Origin: Spirosoma foliorum
GTDB lineage: Bacteria; Bacteroidota; Bacteroidia; Cytophagales; Spirosomataceae
Assembly: GCF_014117325.1 (NCBI RefSeq)
Contig: NZ_CP059732.1
Coordinates: 4,229,001 to 4,293,000, forward strand
DNA length: 64,000 nucleotides
Direction of reading: 5' to 3'
Every line of letters begins with the position of its first letter. Positions within the stretch are counted from its first letter, which is position 1. The notes beneath the pieces were generated by a model, which saw only the letters and a list, made by a program, of their open reading frames with translations, ran no database searches and was not told the origin of the DNA. Position numbers and translations under genes: made by a program. This document shows, piece after piece, positions 55,208 through 63,382 of this stretch.

Positions 55208-56572
55208 ATGGCGAAGCCAGAAATACAAACCGAAACGAACCGCCGGAACGCGCTTAAAATGCTGGGCTTAGGTTCAACAGCAGGCATCTTTAGTCTTTTC
55301 GATAGCCCTAAAGCCAGGGCCGAACACTACACAACTCCAGCCTACGCCAAAGGTGCGGCTCCCGTAACGATCAAAAGTGTTCGGGCCATCACAACGGCAC
55401 CGGGAGGATCTAATCTGGTTATTGTGAAAGTTGAAACCTCCGAACCGGGCTTGTACGGCCTGGGTTGTGCAACGTTCACGCAACGGGCTCAGGTGGTCAT
55501 ACCCGCTATCAATACCTATCTGAACGATTTCTGTATTGGGAAAGATGTTGACAACATCGAAGACATGTGGCAATCAGCTTATGTAAGCTCCTACTGGCGG
55601 AACGGCCCCGTACTGAATAATGCACTTTCCGGCCTCGATCAGGCACTTTGGGACATTAAAGGTAAACGGGCCAATATGCCGGTTTATCAACTTTTGGGAG
55701 GGAAAACCCGAATTGCCGTAGATACCTACACCCACGCCAGCGGACCAACGCCCGAAGCCATCGCCGATAAAGTGCAGCAATTTATGGAGATGGGGTTTCG
55801 TCATGTACGGATTCAGCAGGGCGGTTATGGCGGAGTCGGTGCAATGAACGACCTAAAACCTGATTTCAAAACGGCTGGCTTTGGCCGGGAAACCGACGAT
55901 TTCTCCGATCAACGGACGTATCTGAAACGGGTGCCTAAAATGTTCGAGGTAGTGCGCAAACGTTGCGGGGAAGATGTTCAGTTGTTGCATGATATGCACG
56001 AATTGACCGAACCCATCGACGCCATCAACATGATCAAAGGTTTGGAGGAATACCGACCTTTCTTTATCGAAGACCCCTTCTCCCCGGAGAACATGAGCTG
56101 GTTCAAACTACTACGTCAGACAACCGCCGTACCCATTGCGATGGGCGAACTGTTCAACAACGTTAATGAATTCAAAGAACCGATGGCCAACCATCTGTTC
56201 GACTTTATCCGGATTCACATCTCGCAGATTGGGGGCATTACGCCAGCCATGAAAGTAGCTCGTTTGGGTGAGTGGTTCAATGTTCGCACGGCCTGGCATG
56301 GCCCTGGCGATACTTCACCCGTGGGACATGCGGCCAACAACAGCATCGATATTGCCGTCTGGAACTTCGGTATTCAGGAGTCGCAGATGTTTAATGACAA
56401 AGTGAAAGAGGTATTTCCGGGTTGTCCAATCATCAAGAACGGCTATTATCAGGTGAGTGAATCACCGGGTTTGGGAATTGACATCAACGAAAAGGAAGCA
56501 GCCAAGTACCCAATCGGTACCAAGTCGCGCTGGACGGTTCGTAAAAATGACGGTACCATTTTGAAGCCGTAA
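55208..56572 (+). CDS. Enolase-superfamily sugar-acid dehydratase (ManD/RspA type), Tat-exported
   Basis: A 454-residue protein. It begins with a twin-arginine signal (TNRRNALKMLGLGSTAGIF, R12-R13), followed by a mandelate-racemase/enolase fold. Metal-ligand and catalytic blocks resemble mannonate dehydratase/RspA: LLHDMHELTEP (Asp and His), PFFIEDPFSPEN (Glu), AMGELFNN (Glu), then WHGPGDTSPVGHAANNSIDI. N-terminal cap marks include SGLDQALWDIKGKRANMPVY. The reaction would be removal of water from a sugar acid such as mannonate; many family members have very low or other activity. Export is notable, since most ManD proteins are cytoplasmic. Confidence 0.85.
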   Translation: MAKPEIQTETNRRNALKMLGLGSTAGIFSLFDSPKARAEHYTTPAYAKGAAPVTIKSVRAITTAPGGSNLVIVKVETSEPGLYGLGCATFTQRAQVVIPAINTYLNDFCIGKDVDNIEDMWQSAYVSSYWRNGPVLNNALSGLDQALWDIKGKRANMPVYQLLGGKTRIAVDTYTHASGPTPEAIADKVQQFMEMGFRHVRIQQGGYGGVGAMNDLKPDFKTAGFGRETDDFSDQRTYLKRVPKMFEVVRKRCGEDVQLLHDMHELTEPIDAINMIKGLEEYRPFFIEDPFSPENMSWFKLLRQTTAVPIAMGELFNNVNEFKEPMANHLFDFIRIHISQIGGITPAMKVARLGEWFNVRTAWHGPGDTSPVGHAANNSIDIAVWNFGIQESQMFNDKVKEVFPGCPIIKNGYYQVSESPGLGIDINEKEAAKYPIGTKSRWTVRKNDGTILKP

Positions 56573-56590
56573 ACTTCCCCTCACCCCCGG

Positions 56591-56615
56591 CCCCTCTCCC
56601 ATTTGGGGAGAGGGG
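56591..56615. repeat. Hairpin with CCCCTCTCCC arms
   Basis: CCCCTCTCCC and GGGAGAGGGG are perfect 10-bp arms around ATTTG, within a wider CCCTCACCCCCGGCC context typical of abundant REP elements. It lies just after the dehydratase stop. Confidence 0.7.
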
Positions 56616-56702
56616 AGAAAAAGAAAAATTAACGGCCTGAAGGGAGTTTAGGGGAAATGGAATTCTCACCCTGACAGGGTTTCTCTCTCATTTCTTGTAT
56701 CC

Positions 56703-57815
56703 ATGAATGCTTACAAATTAGTGCTAAGCTTGGGTGGGCTGTGCCTATTTATTGCTTTTTACTTGATATTTACCGGGTCGCTCGCTCAGGCAGGGCCATT
56801 TTTTATTGCCTTTTTTGTGGCTTTGGCCATTGGTTTTAGAGGCTATGAGGCATTAAGAGGCTTTTCTTATACCGTTGTCATTTTCGCTTCCGTTACGACA
56901 GCCCTGTATTACCCAACCTATTTTGTGGAAGTCAATGGGTTTAAGCTATCAGGCCTGATCACTCCACTCATTCAGTTAATCATGTTTGGCATGGGTACGT
57001 CGATGAGCGCCGAGGATTTTGTTGGAGTCGTCAAAATGCCTAAAGGAGTTTTCATTGGCGTAGTGAGTCATTTTCTAATCATGCCGCTACTAGGTTTTAC
57101 CCTGGCAAATCTGAGCGGGCTACCTCCCGAAATTGCGGCTGGCATCATTTTGATCGGCTGCTCGCCCAATGGTATGGCGTCGAATGTCATCTCGTATCTG
57201 GCCAAAGCCAATCTGGCGCTTTCGATTACCATTACCGCCATTTCGACCACTATCTCCCCGTTCGTTACGCCCTTCTTAATGAAGCTACTGGCGGGTGCTT
57301 TTGTCCAGATTGACGCCCTCCACATGATGTGGGACATTATCAAAATGGTGATTTTGCCGATCGGGGCTGGCTTATTGTTTAACAAGTTTCTGAGCGGCAA
57401 ATCGAAATGGCTCGATGAGGCCATGCCAGTGGTATCAATGTTCGGTATTGCTTTCATCATTGTCGTAATCACGGCAGCCGGTAGAACCAATCTCTTGACT
57501 ATTGGGCCTCTATTGATTGGCTTGGTGCTCATTCACAACCTATGCGGGTATTTGCTTGGCTATTCGTCGGCCCGCTTATTTAAGATGGACGAACGCGACT
57601 GCCGGACTATTGCTATTGAAGTGGGTATGCAGAATGGCGGATTAGCCTCTGGCATCGCCAATCAAATGGGAAAGATGGCAACGGTTGGTCTGGCTCCGGC
57701 CATTTTTGGCCCACTGATGAATATTACGGGTTCCATTCTGGCTTCCTGGTGGCACCGTAAAGCGAAAGATGTAACGAGTTCAACCGTTCCTGCCAATGAA
57801 TATACGAAGCATTGA
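56703..57815 (+). CDS. Bile-acid:sodium symporter family transporter (SBF/YocS-like)
   Basis: A 370-residue inner-membrane protein with about 9-10 helices. Family marks are LIQLIMFGMGTSMSAEDFVG (helix with the Met-Gly-x-x-x-S pattern), GIILIGCSPNGMASNVISYL at the broken-helix sodium site, and IAIEVGMQNGGLASGIANQM at the second crossover. It imports organic anions with sodium; in a sugar-acid context a keto- or sugar acid is more likely than bile acid. It follows the dehydratase gene by about 130 bp, and its 3' end overlaps the start of the PQQ-dehydrogenase pseudogene by 20 bp. Confidence 0.9.
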   Translation: MNAYKLVLSLGGLCLFIAFYLIFTGSLAQAGPFFIAFFVALAIGFRGYEALRGFSYTVVIFASVTTALYYPTYFVEVNGFKLSGLITPLIQLIMFGMGTSMSAEDFVGVVKMPKGVFIGVVSHFLIMPLLGFTLANLSGLPPEIAAGIILIGCSPNGMASNVISYLAKANLALSITITAISTTISPFVTPFLMKLLAGAFVQIDALHMMWDIIKMVILPIGAGLLFNKFLSGKSKWLDEAMPVVSMFGIAFIIVVITAAGRTNLLTIGPLLIGLVLIHNLCGYLLGYSSARLFKMDERDCRTIAIEVGMQNGGLASGIANQMGKMATVGLAPAIFGPLMNITGSILASWWHRKAKDVTSSTVPANEYTKH

Positions 57816-58351
57816 ACGGAGGTTATCCGGCTATTGGCTGGTTTTTATCGCACTATCGGCCTAGTTGGGAATCGCGCTGATGGGCCTGAAAGGCATTGGC
57901 CCACGGATCGATCAGCCAGCCACGGATTCGAACTGGCCCCAGTACAGAGGTCGGCCAGATCAGTCTAAGTTTGTGAACCTAAGTCAGATTAGGAAGCAGA
58001 ACGTCAGCCAGTTAAAGGTGGCCTGGCATTATCCGACGTCTGATAAAGTTGAGTATCTATTTAACCCGATCATCGTCGATGGGGTCATGTATCTATTGGC
58101 GAAGAATAATTCGCTGGTGGCCTGTGCGTAGCGAAGCATTGATAAGAATGAAGATGTCAAGAAGTTCGGTCGGAGATTGGGGAGTATGGATGAAGCGGAT
58201 CGGCAGCTGGTGCTCAACGGGTCAAACATCTATAAATCGCTCTGTTTGTACGCCCAGATGAAGTAAAAGCCGTACCAACAAAAACCGCCGGGCACGAAAA
58301 AGCCTGGACGTTAGACGAATTGATCAAAACCGGAACGAGTAGTCAGTAAAA
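57796..58351 (+). pseudogene. Degraded PQQ-dependent dehydrogenase
   Basis: From ATG 57796 the frame encodes a signal-like start (MNIRSIERRLSGYWLVFIAL), hits TAG at 57862-57864, continues to NWPQYRGRPDQSKFVNLSQI and PIIVDGVMYLLAKNNSLVAC, the N-terminal blade of a quinoprotein, and hits a second in-frame TAG at 58129-58131. The same frame then reads SMDEADRQLVLNGSNIYKSL, resembling the entry to a cytochrome c domain, and ends TAA near 58265. A shifted frame adds AVPTKTAGHEKAWTLDELIK to about 58351. Most blades and the haem motif are lost. It is a relic of a paralogue of the gene at 51875. Confidence 0.75.
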
Positions 58352-58363
58352 CCCTTTAACACG

Positions 58364-59647
58364 ATGCGAAAATTACTATTCCTATCTATGACAGGTTGGT
58401 TGCTAGGTATCGCGACCGGTAAAAGTCAATCGACCAAGGTGAAGTACGATGAAAAAGGCTGTCTCTATACCAGCTACAAAGGGCTGTTAATGGCTGGCTA
58501 TCAGGGTTGGTTTGCCGCCCAGGGCGATGCGTCGGAACGAGGTTGGCATCATTATCAGAAACAGGGCAAATTCGAACCGGGGTTCGCGTCGATTGACTTC
58601 TGGCCGGATGTGAAAGACTATCCGATTACGTATAAAACGGCTTTTCAATTTGCTGATGGTAGTCCGGCATCACTTTATAGTCCCTACGATGAAAGCAGTG
58701 TCGATTTACACTTCAAATGGATGAAGGAGTACGGCATCGACGGAGTGTTTATGCAGCGATTTCTGACCGAAGTGAAGTCAGAAAAAGGCAAACGGCATTT
58801 CAATAAAGTTCTAGAGAATGCGCTGAAAGCGTCTAAAAAATACAGCCGGGCCATCTGCATTATGTACGACCTGAGCGGTTCTACTTCCGCCGACATGGAG
58901 TTACTGGTGAAGGATTGGGAAGAAGTGCAGCAACTTTTTTCGCTGTTCAGCAACAAAGAAAATCCGACTTATCTGCGACACAACGGCAAACCGCTTTTGG
59001 CTATCTGGGGCGTTGGCTTCAACGACGGACGTCGGTACACCACGGCCGATATTCAAGCGCTGGTGGATCGAATAAAAGGCCCGACAAAAAAAACGTCGAT
59101 TCTGCTGGGCGTACCGTACTATTGGCGAACCATGACTAAAGATACCGAAGCGTCGTACCTGCTCCATCCGCTCATCAAAAGTGCCGATATCATCATGCCC
59201 TGGGCTGTTGGTCGTTACAAACCCGAAACGTATGCCACCGTAGCGGGCAGTACACTAGCAGGCGACATTGCCTGGTGTAAAGAAGCTAAGGTGGATTACG
59301 TACCGCTGGTTTTTCCGGGGTTCAGCTGGGGGAATCTCAAAAATAGTCCCAATGTCTACAACCAGATTCCGCGCCTGAAAGGCGATTTTCTCTGGCAGCA
59401 GGTGGCTGGTGCTAAAGCAGCTAATGCTCAGAGTCTTTATGTAGCCATGTTTGATGAAGTCGACGAAGGCACGGCCATCTTCAAAACCCGCAGAGAGAAC
59501 GAATTACCCCTGAATGGCGAAGGCAGGTTCGTCGGCATCGAATCCGACCTGGATTCTGATTATTACCTCTGGCTCACGGGGCAGGCTGCCCAATGGTTTC
59601 AAGGCAAAAAAGGCTACAGCGCGAAAAAACCTATCCGCAAAAAATAA
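58364..59647 (+). CDS. Secreted glycoside hydrolase, GH71/GH99-like
   Basis: A 427-residue exported protein with a signal peptide (MRKLLFLSMTGWLLGIATG). The TIM-barrel-like body begins KGLLMAGYQGWFAAQGD and includes WMKEYGIDGVFMQRFLTEV, AICIMYDLSG, KPLLAIWGVGFNDGR, IIMPWAVGRYKPETY, VPLVFPGFSWGN and YVAMFDEVDEGTAIFK. It matches the GH71/99-like family common in Bacteroidota; GH99 enzymes act on endo-alpha-mannosidic links. The late Asp/Glu pair in FDEVDEGTA is a likely active-site region. It is followed 7 bp later by the remains of a GH92 gene, so the two were probably one operon. Confidence 0.85.
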   Translation: MRKLLFLSMTGWLLGIATGKSQSTKVKYDEKGCLYTSYKGLLMAGYQGWFAAQGDASERGWHHYQKQGKFEPGFASIDFWPDVKDYPITYKTAFQFADGSPASLYSPYDESSVDLHFKWMKEYGIDGVFMQRFLTEVKSEKGKRHFNKVLENALKASKKYSRAICIMYDLSGSTSADMELLVKDWEEVQQLFSLFSNKENPTYLRHNGKPLLAIWGVGFNDGRRYTTADIQALVDRIKGPTKKTSILLGVPYYWRTMTKDTEASYLLHPLIKSADIIMPWAVGRYKPETYATVAGSTLAGDIAWCKEAKVDYVPLVFPGFSWGNLKNSPNVYNQIPRLKGDFLWQQVAGAKAANAQSLYVAMFDEVDEGTAIFKTRRENELPLNGEGRFVGIESDLDSDYYLWLTGQAAQWFQGKKGYSAKKPIRKK

Positions 59648-59654
59648 ACGCAGC

Positions 59655-59798
59655 ATGAATCAGCTACTACGCGTAGCCACCCAGCGACTCACATCATACG
59701 TCGATCCACTTATTAGTTCGGGCGGGCACGGGCAGGTGTTTCTAGGTGCCAGCGTCCCGTTTGGTGGTGTTCAGTTGGGGCCGTCAACATCTAAATAG
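59655..59798 (+). pseudogene. Truncated GH92 alpha-mannosidase (N-terminal fragment)
   Basis: A 47-codon frame encodes LTSYVDPLISSGGHGQVFLG and VPFGGVQLGPSTSK before TAG. This is the conserved start of GH92 mannosidases (YVDPLIGTGGHGH-x-FPGA-x-VPFGMVQLSPDT). GH92 enzymes are usually 700 or more residues. The sequence after the stop shows no GH92 features in any frame, so the remainder is deleted or displaced, perhaps by arrival of the mobilizable segment just downstream. There is no signal peptide in the fragment. Confidence 0.75.
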
Positions 59799-60313
59799 GA
59801 TGATTTCCGGTCGATGGTGACACGAATGGCGAGTAGAAAAACACCGGTTTGATTAGCTTTCTTCCGTAGAACAACTTTAAGTGAGGAGGCCCTAGAATTA
59901 TCAGTATATGCTGAATGGATTTCCGTCAAAAATTGTTAGACTGTACCTTTGGGCATTGGTCGCTTGTACAAAGACAACCAACTAACATAACCAACTGGTA
60001 CAATATAGGTATAGCAAATGGCGCTTTAACAACCCTCAAAAGCACTGATAATCAGCATATATTAACAAAAATAGTACCATATCAAACCATAAATCGCGGG
60101 GCTTTGAATTCTGCGAACCGCAAGCATATTTCCACACAAAAACTTGATTATCATAATCTTACAAAACAGCAATCTTCATTGGTACAACATAGGTACAACA
60201 TTTAGAAGGTTATACTGTGCGTATCGTAATCTAGTTGATCTAACTGAAGTCTTGCGAGGGCAAAAACCAAACTTCTACATTCTTAATCTCACATAGCTTT
60301 TTATTGTATTATC
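59799..60313. other. AT-rich junction between glycan locus and mob genes
   Basis: About 515 bp with no supported gene. A 96-codon open frame (59915-60205) has low-complexity composition and no recognisable domain. Two related copies of TGGTACAAyATAGGTA lie at 59996-60013 and 60179-60200. This is the likely left boundary of an acquired segment. Confidence 0.5.
59996..60200. repeat. Direct repeats TGGTACAAyATAGGTAyA
   Basis: TGGTACAATATAGGTATA (59996-60013) and TGGTACAACATAGGTACA (60180-60197) are direct repeats with 16 of 18 identical bases, ~165 bp apart; a third partial unit, GGTACAACAT, follows within the second copy. They could be integrase-arm or attachment sites. Confidence 0.45.
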
Positions 60314-61720
60314 TCAACGAGTTCGTTTTTTAATCTTCTGCCGGTTGCGTTTTCTTATTTCTTTTTGCTCATGCATCAGTCGCTGAAGTTCTTTGGTGTC
60401 GGCAACTACTTCGTTTTCAAAAAGTTGCCGTACTTTTGTCTGCTGTCGTTGCATGGCTTCTTCCATTGGTTTGCCATTTTGATCAACCAATTCATCCTCT
60501 GCTTGCATAAAGTCTTTTAGAATTTGCTGATGTCGTTTACGATCCGGCTTTGCATTTGGCTGACTAGCATCTTCTTCGTTAGCTGCAAATTGCTCCGCTA
60601 CCCTTTGTTGTCTCTGTCGGCTCTCTATGCTCTGTGGCTTCGTAGTAATTTCCTCTTTTGCCTGTGTGTAATCTTCCACTGTAGGTTTATCGACTTCTGT
60701 TTCCTCAGCTTTGCCTGTCAATTCACCCACATTCAAAGAATATTCCCCTGCTCGTATTTTTTTCTTTTCAATGTCGTTACTCTGTGCCCTTTCCTCCGTC
60801 AAATCCTGACCAGACTGGATAAAGCTATCCGCCAAGTCTTTCATTCGATGGCGGCTCTGGGCCTCTGCGTCCTCTAAAGTTGTTTCCCGTTTATTATTCC
60901 AGAAGGCACTGGCCGTTCGTTTCGCTTTATCTTGATCGCACTGTTGGTCGGCCTTATTCGCGTCACTGCTGCCCTCCTGCTTTTGCCGCATTAATTCGAT
61001 GGCCTCTTTTTCAGGGATCAGTTTTTCATGGCGTAAACGCTGACGAACCTCCTTGATCCGTATACCTTTTAACTGACGCACCAAATCGAACGACCGCCCA
61101 TTCTCATCGACCACCATGAACGGGTGACGCGGCACACCCTCAGCCAACAGATACCCATTATCGTGAACAGCTTTCACAAAGTCTTTCCCTGTTTCAGTGT
61201 CGTTCCATAGATTGGTCAGTGCTTCTTTGAGTTCAGGCCGATGCTGGTTACGATGGGGCGTAGGCTGCTGTTCAAACACCCGCTCCATTTCTTTACGAGC
61301 ACGATCTTGAGCCAATCGGCTAAATTTGTTGGCAATCACGTTGCCGGTTTTATGATCGTAGCGTTCCCAGACCACATGCGCGTGTGTCCGTCCCTTTTTG
61401 GTATGCAGGACAATCACGCGCCGTTGCTCCTGCAACCCCAATTCGTTACCCAAAATATCAGCCGCTTTCAGCCAGTCCTTTTCGCTCATCTTCCGGTCTT
61501 CGCTATAGGCCGGATTGATTTGGGCGTGATACAGTCCTTTCTGGCTTTTGGTCAGTTCGCTGGTTAGCGACATACTTTGCAAGGCCTGATGCAAATACGC
61601 GTCGGTTGCCTTGGAGCGTCCGGCAACGTCCACAACCTGGACACGTTCATTGGCTTCCCCAGAGAGAAGATAATGCGCTAATTGCTTGCCATTGCCCCGT
61701 ATCGCTCCTCGAATGACCAT
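60314..61720 (-). CDS. mobA: MobA-type relaxase/mobilization nuclease
   Basis: A 468-residue protein. The N-terminal ~240 residues are a MobA/VirD2-like relaxase: an early GNGKQLAHYLLSGEANERV, ALQSMSLTSELTKSQKGLYH, then the metal-binding motif KKGRTHAHVVWERYDHKTGN with paired His residues. The rest is highly charged, coiled-coil-like sequence (REKQ-rich) ending in a basic tail (EIRKRNRQKIKKRTR). It would nick DNA at oriT and pilot it through a conjugation pore supplied by another element. The start overlaps the MobC stop (TGATG), so translation is coupled. No coupling protein or type IV secretion genes are present. Confidence 0.9.
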   Translation of the reverse strand: MVIRGAIRGNGKQLAHYLLSGEANERVQVVDVAGRSKATDAYLHQALQSMSLTSELTKSQKGLYHAQINPAYSEDRKMSEKDWLKAADILGNELGLQEQRRVIVLHTKKGRTHAHVVWERYDHKTGNVIANKFSRLAQDRARKEMERVFEQQPTPHRNQHRPELKEALTNLWNDTETGKDFVKAVHDNGYLLAEGVPRHPFMVVDENGRSFDLVRQLKGIRIKEVRQRLRHEKLIPEKEAIELMRQKQEGSSDANKADQQCDQDKAKRTASAFWNNKRETTLEDAEAQSRHRMKDLADSFIQSGQDLTEERAQSNDIEKKKIRAGEYSLNVGELTGKAEETEVDKPTVEDYTQAKEEITTKPQSIESRQRQQRVAEQFAANEEDASQPNAKPDRKRHQQILKDFMQAEDELVDQNGKPMEEAMQRQQTKVRQLFENEVVADTKELQRLMHEQKEIRKRNRQKIKKRTR

Positions 61721-62088
61721 CAGCTAAGGAGTTTAAGAACCTGGGCTGTCAGCGCATCCAAACCTTGCATGGCCTGGTTGATCTCATCGATGTCGATACC
61801 GGTCAACTGCCCCGTCTCATCACGGCTGTTGAGGCTACGTGCAATCTGATTGACGTTGCTGCCGATCTTGCCAAGCTCCACCATCACATTGAGCAGCAAT
61901 TCACGCTCGGGCGTCGGCTTATGCCGCAACGGTTGCGTCGCGGCCATCGTGCGCAGCCGCATGAAGTCGCTGGGCGTGTAGCCCGCTTCGGCTGCCATCT
62001 CCCAGATACGGAGTTTCTCAGATGCCGTCACACGAACGCGAATAGTGAATTCCCGTTTGTCCGCATCGTCCTTTTGGGGTCGTGCCAT
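61720..62088 (-). CDS. mobC: MobC relaxosome protein
   Basis: A 122-residue accessory protein with a ribbon-helix-helix-like N-terminus (REFTIRVRVTASEKLRIWEM) and the MobC-family hallmark ELGKIGSNVNQIARSLN. It assists relaxase binding and strand opening at oriT. The gene is transcribed just before mobA with a 1-bp stop/start overlap. The start ATG at 62088 faces a ~280-bp gap that holds a candidate oriT. Confidence 0.92.
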   Translation of the reverse strand: MARPQKDDADKREFTIRVRVTASEKLRIWEMAAEAGYTPSDFMRLRTMAATQPLRHKPTPERELLLNVMVELGKIGSNVNQIARSLNSRDETGQLTGIDIDEINQAMQGLDALTAQVLKLLS

Positions 62089-62146
62089 ACGCGGTAGCGG
62101 TTAGAGGGAGGGTTAAGGGAGGGAGCATCCCTGCCCTTACAAGCAT

Positions 62147-62188
62147 GGTTTGGAAACTACAATTACGGAGTTTTTGTAGCTACAAACC
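62147..62188. other. Candidate origin of transfer hairpin
   Basis: GGTTTG (62147-62152) and CAAACC (62183-62188) enclose a second pair, CTACAA (62157-62162) and TTGTAG (62174-62179). It lies about 60 bp upstream of mobC, where oriT usually sits in small mobilizable elements. No nick site was identified; the assignment is by position and structure only. Confidence 0.45.
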
Positions 62189-62377
62189 ACGTCTTGCAAC
62201 ACTCATCAATTTCAGGTTCTACAACGTTCGCGATTTGAGTGCTAAGAAGCAAGGCCGCAGCTGATTTTTTTGCTGGTACGGTATTTACACGTTGCTGATG
62301 CGAGCAAAAATGCAGGAAATGATTAATTTGCTAGCAAATGCTACAACGCTTCTAAACCCAATCCACAATTTTATAAA

Positions 62378-63358
62378 ATGAAGATTTTTATAGGCAGTTC
62401 AAAAGAGCAATATAATACTCTGGTCGAGATAGCTAATATTGTAGAAAGTAATGGACATATACCAGTTAGATGGGATGAGCCAGGTCTATTCAGGCCCGGC
62501 AGCTTTATTTTGAATCGACTTGTTGAAATTGCAAATGATGTTGATGCTTCCATCATAATTTTTGCTGAAGATGATAAAGTATGGTATCGTTATGATATAA
62601 CTACACAGCCCAGAGATAATGTTATCTTTGAGCATGGTATATTTACAGGGGTCCTAGGTTCTGAAAATGCTATTATTTTAAAAGTAGGAAGCGCAAAAAT
62701 TGCATCAGACTTAGGGGGAATAAATTATATTGATTTCTCTGAAGGCAAAAAACAACGGGGTCATCTTGAACTTATACAGTGGTTAAAAAATTTAAAAAAT
62801 AAAAAAAGTTTATCCGAAATAAATCATACGATAAATGATTATTTCTACACACTTGATGATGCGTATAAAACCCATTCCACATTTGTTGATTTGATAGAAA
62901 ATGCTAAAAAAGTATATGTTCTTGCTCGCACTGCTGTTAATTTACTCGGAAACTATGATAGAGAAATAATTCAAAGTGTTCGATCAGGAACAGATGTTAG
63001 GCTATTATTCGTTGGCCCAACTTCGGATGCAGTAAAATATATTTATGGGGATGACTCTAGTATTTATTTTAGCAATGCTAAAAAAATGGAATATCACTTA
63101 AAAAGAATTAGGCAAGAAACTGGGAAACAAATAACAGTCAAAACAATTAATCATGCTCCAACTCTAAGTATTATTTATATTAAAAAAAACAATGGGGAAT
63201 CTTTTGTTGTTATTCAATTTTATTTCTTGCATAGCCGAATATCAAGGGATAGACCGATGTTTCGTTTAAATGAAGGAGACATATGGTTTTCTGCATTTAA
63301 AGATGAATTTGACAAATTGTGGTCTAATGCTGATAATTGGTCGTTCAACGAAGATTGA
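62378..63358 (+). CDS. TIR-like (CAP12/Pycsar-type) protein with PLD-like C-terminal domain
   Basis: A 326-residue protein. Residues 1-~140 match the TIR-like domain of CAP12/Pycsar effectors (formerly predicted nucleotide-binding TIR-like). They start KIFIGSSKEQYNTLVEIANI, then VRWDEPGLFRPGSFILNRL, SIIIFAEDDKV and NVIFEHGIFTGVLG, in which E85 is the probable NADase Glu. The C-terminal ~145-326 looks like a single phospholipase-D-like (DUF5919-like) domain: KKVYVLARTAVNLLGNYDRE, SGTDVRLLFVGP and APTLSIIYIKKNNGES. No HKD motif is seen, so it may bind ligand rather than cut. The gene is markedly AT-rich compared with the window, suggesting transfer. Abortive defence by NAD+ depletion is inferred. 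Confidence 0.8.
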   Translation: MKIFIGSSKEQYNTLVEIANIVESNGHIPVRWDEPGLFRPGSFILNRLVEIANDVDASIIIFAEDDKVWYRYDITTQPRDNVIFEHGIFTGVLGSENAIILKVGSAKIASDLGGINYIDFSEGKKQRGHLELIQWLKNLKNKKSLSEINHTINDYFYTLDDAYKTHSTFVDLIENAKKVYVLARTAVNLLGNYDREIIQSVRSGTDVRLLFVGPTSDAVKYIYGDDSSIYFSNAKKMEYHLKRIRQETGKQITVKTINHAPTLSIIYIKKNNGESFVVIQFYFLHSRISRDRPMFRLNEGDIWFSAFKDEFDKLWSNADNWSFNED

Positions 63359-63382
63359 TCATTACACTTACAGAAAATAACT

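Noticed and set aside
59915..60205. 96-codon open frame in the AT-rich junction
   Set aside because: Low complexity, contains the direct repeats, and has no recognisable domain or signal.
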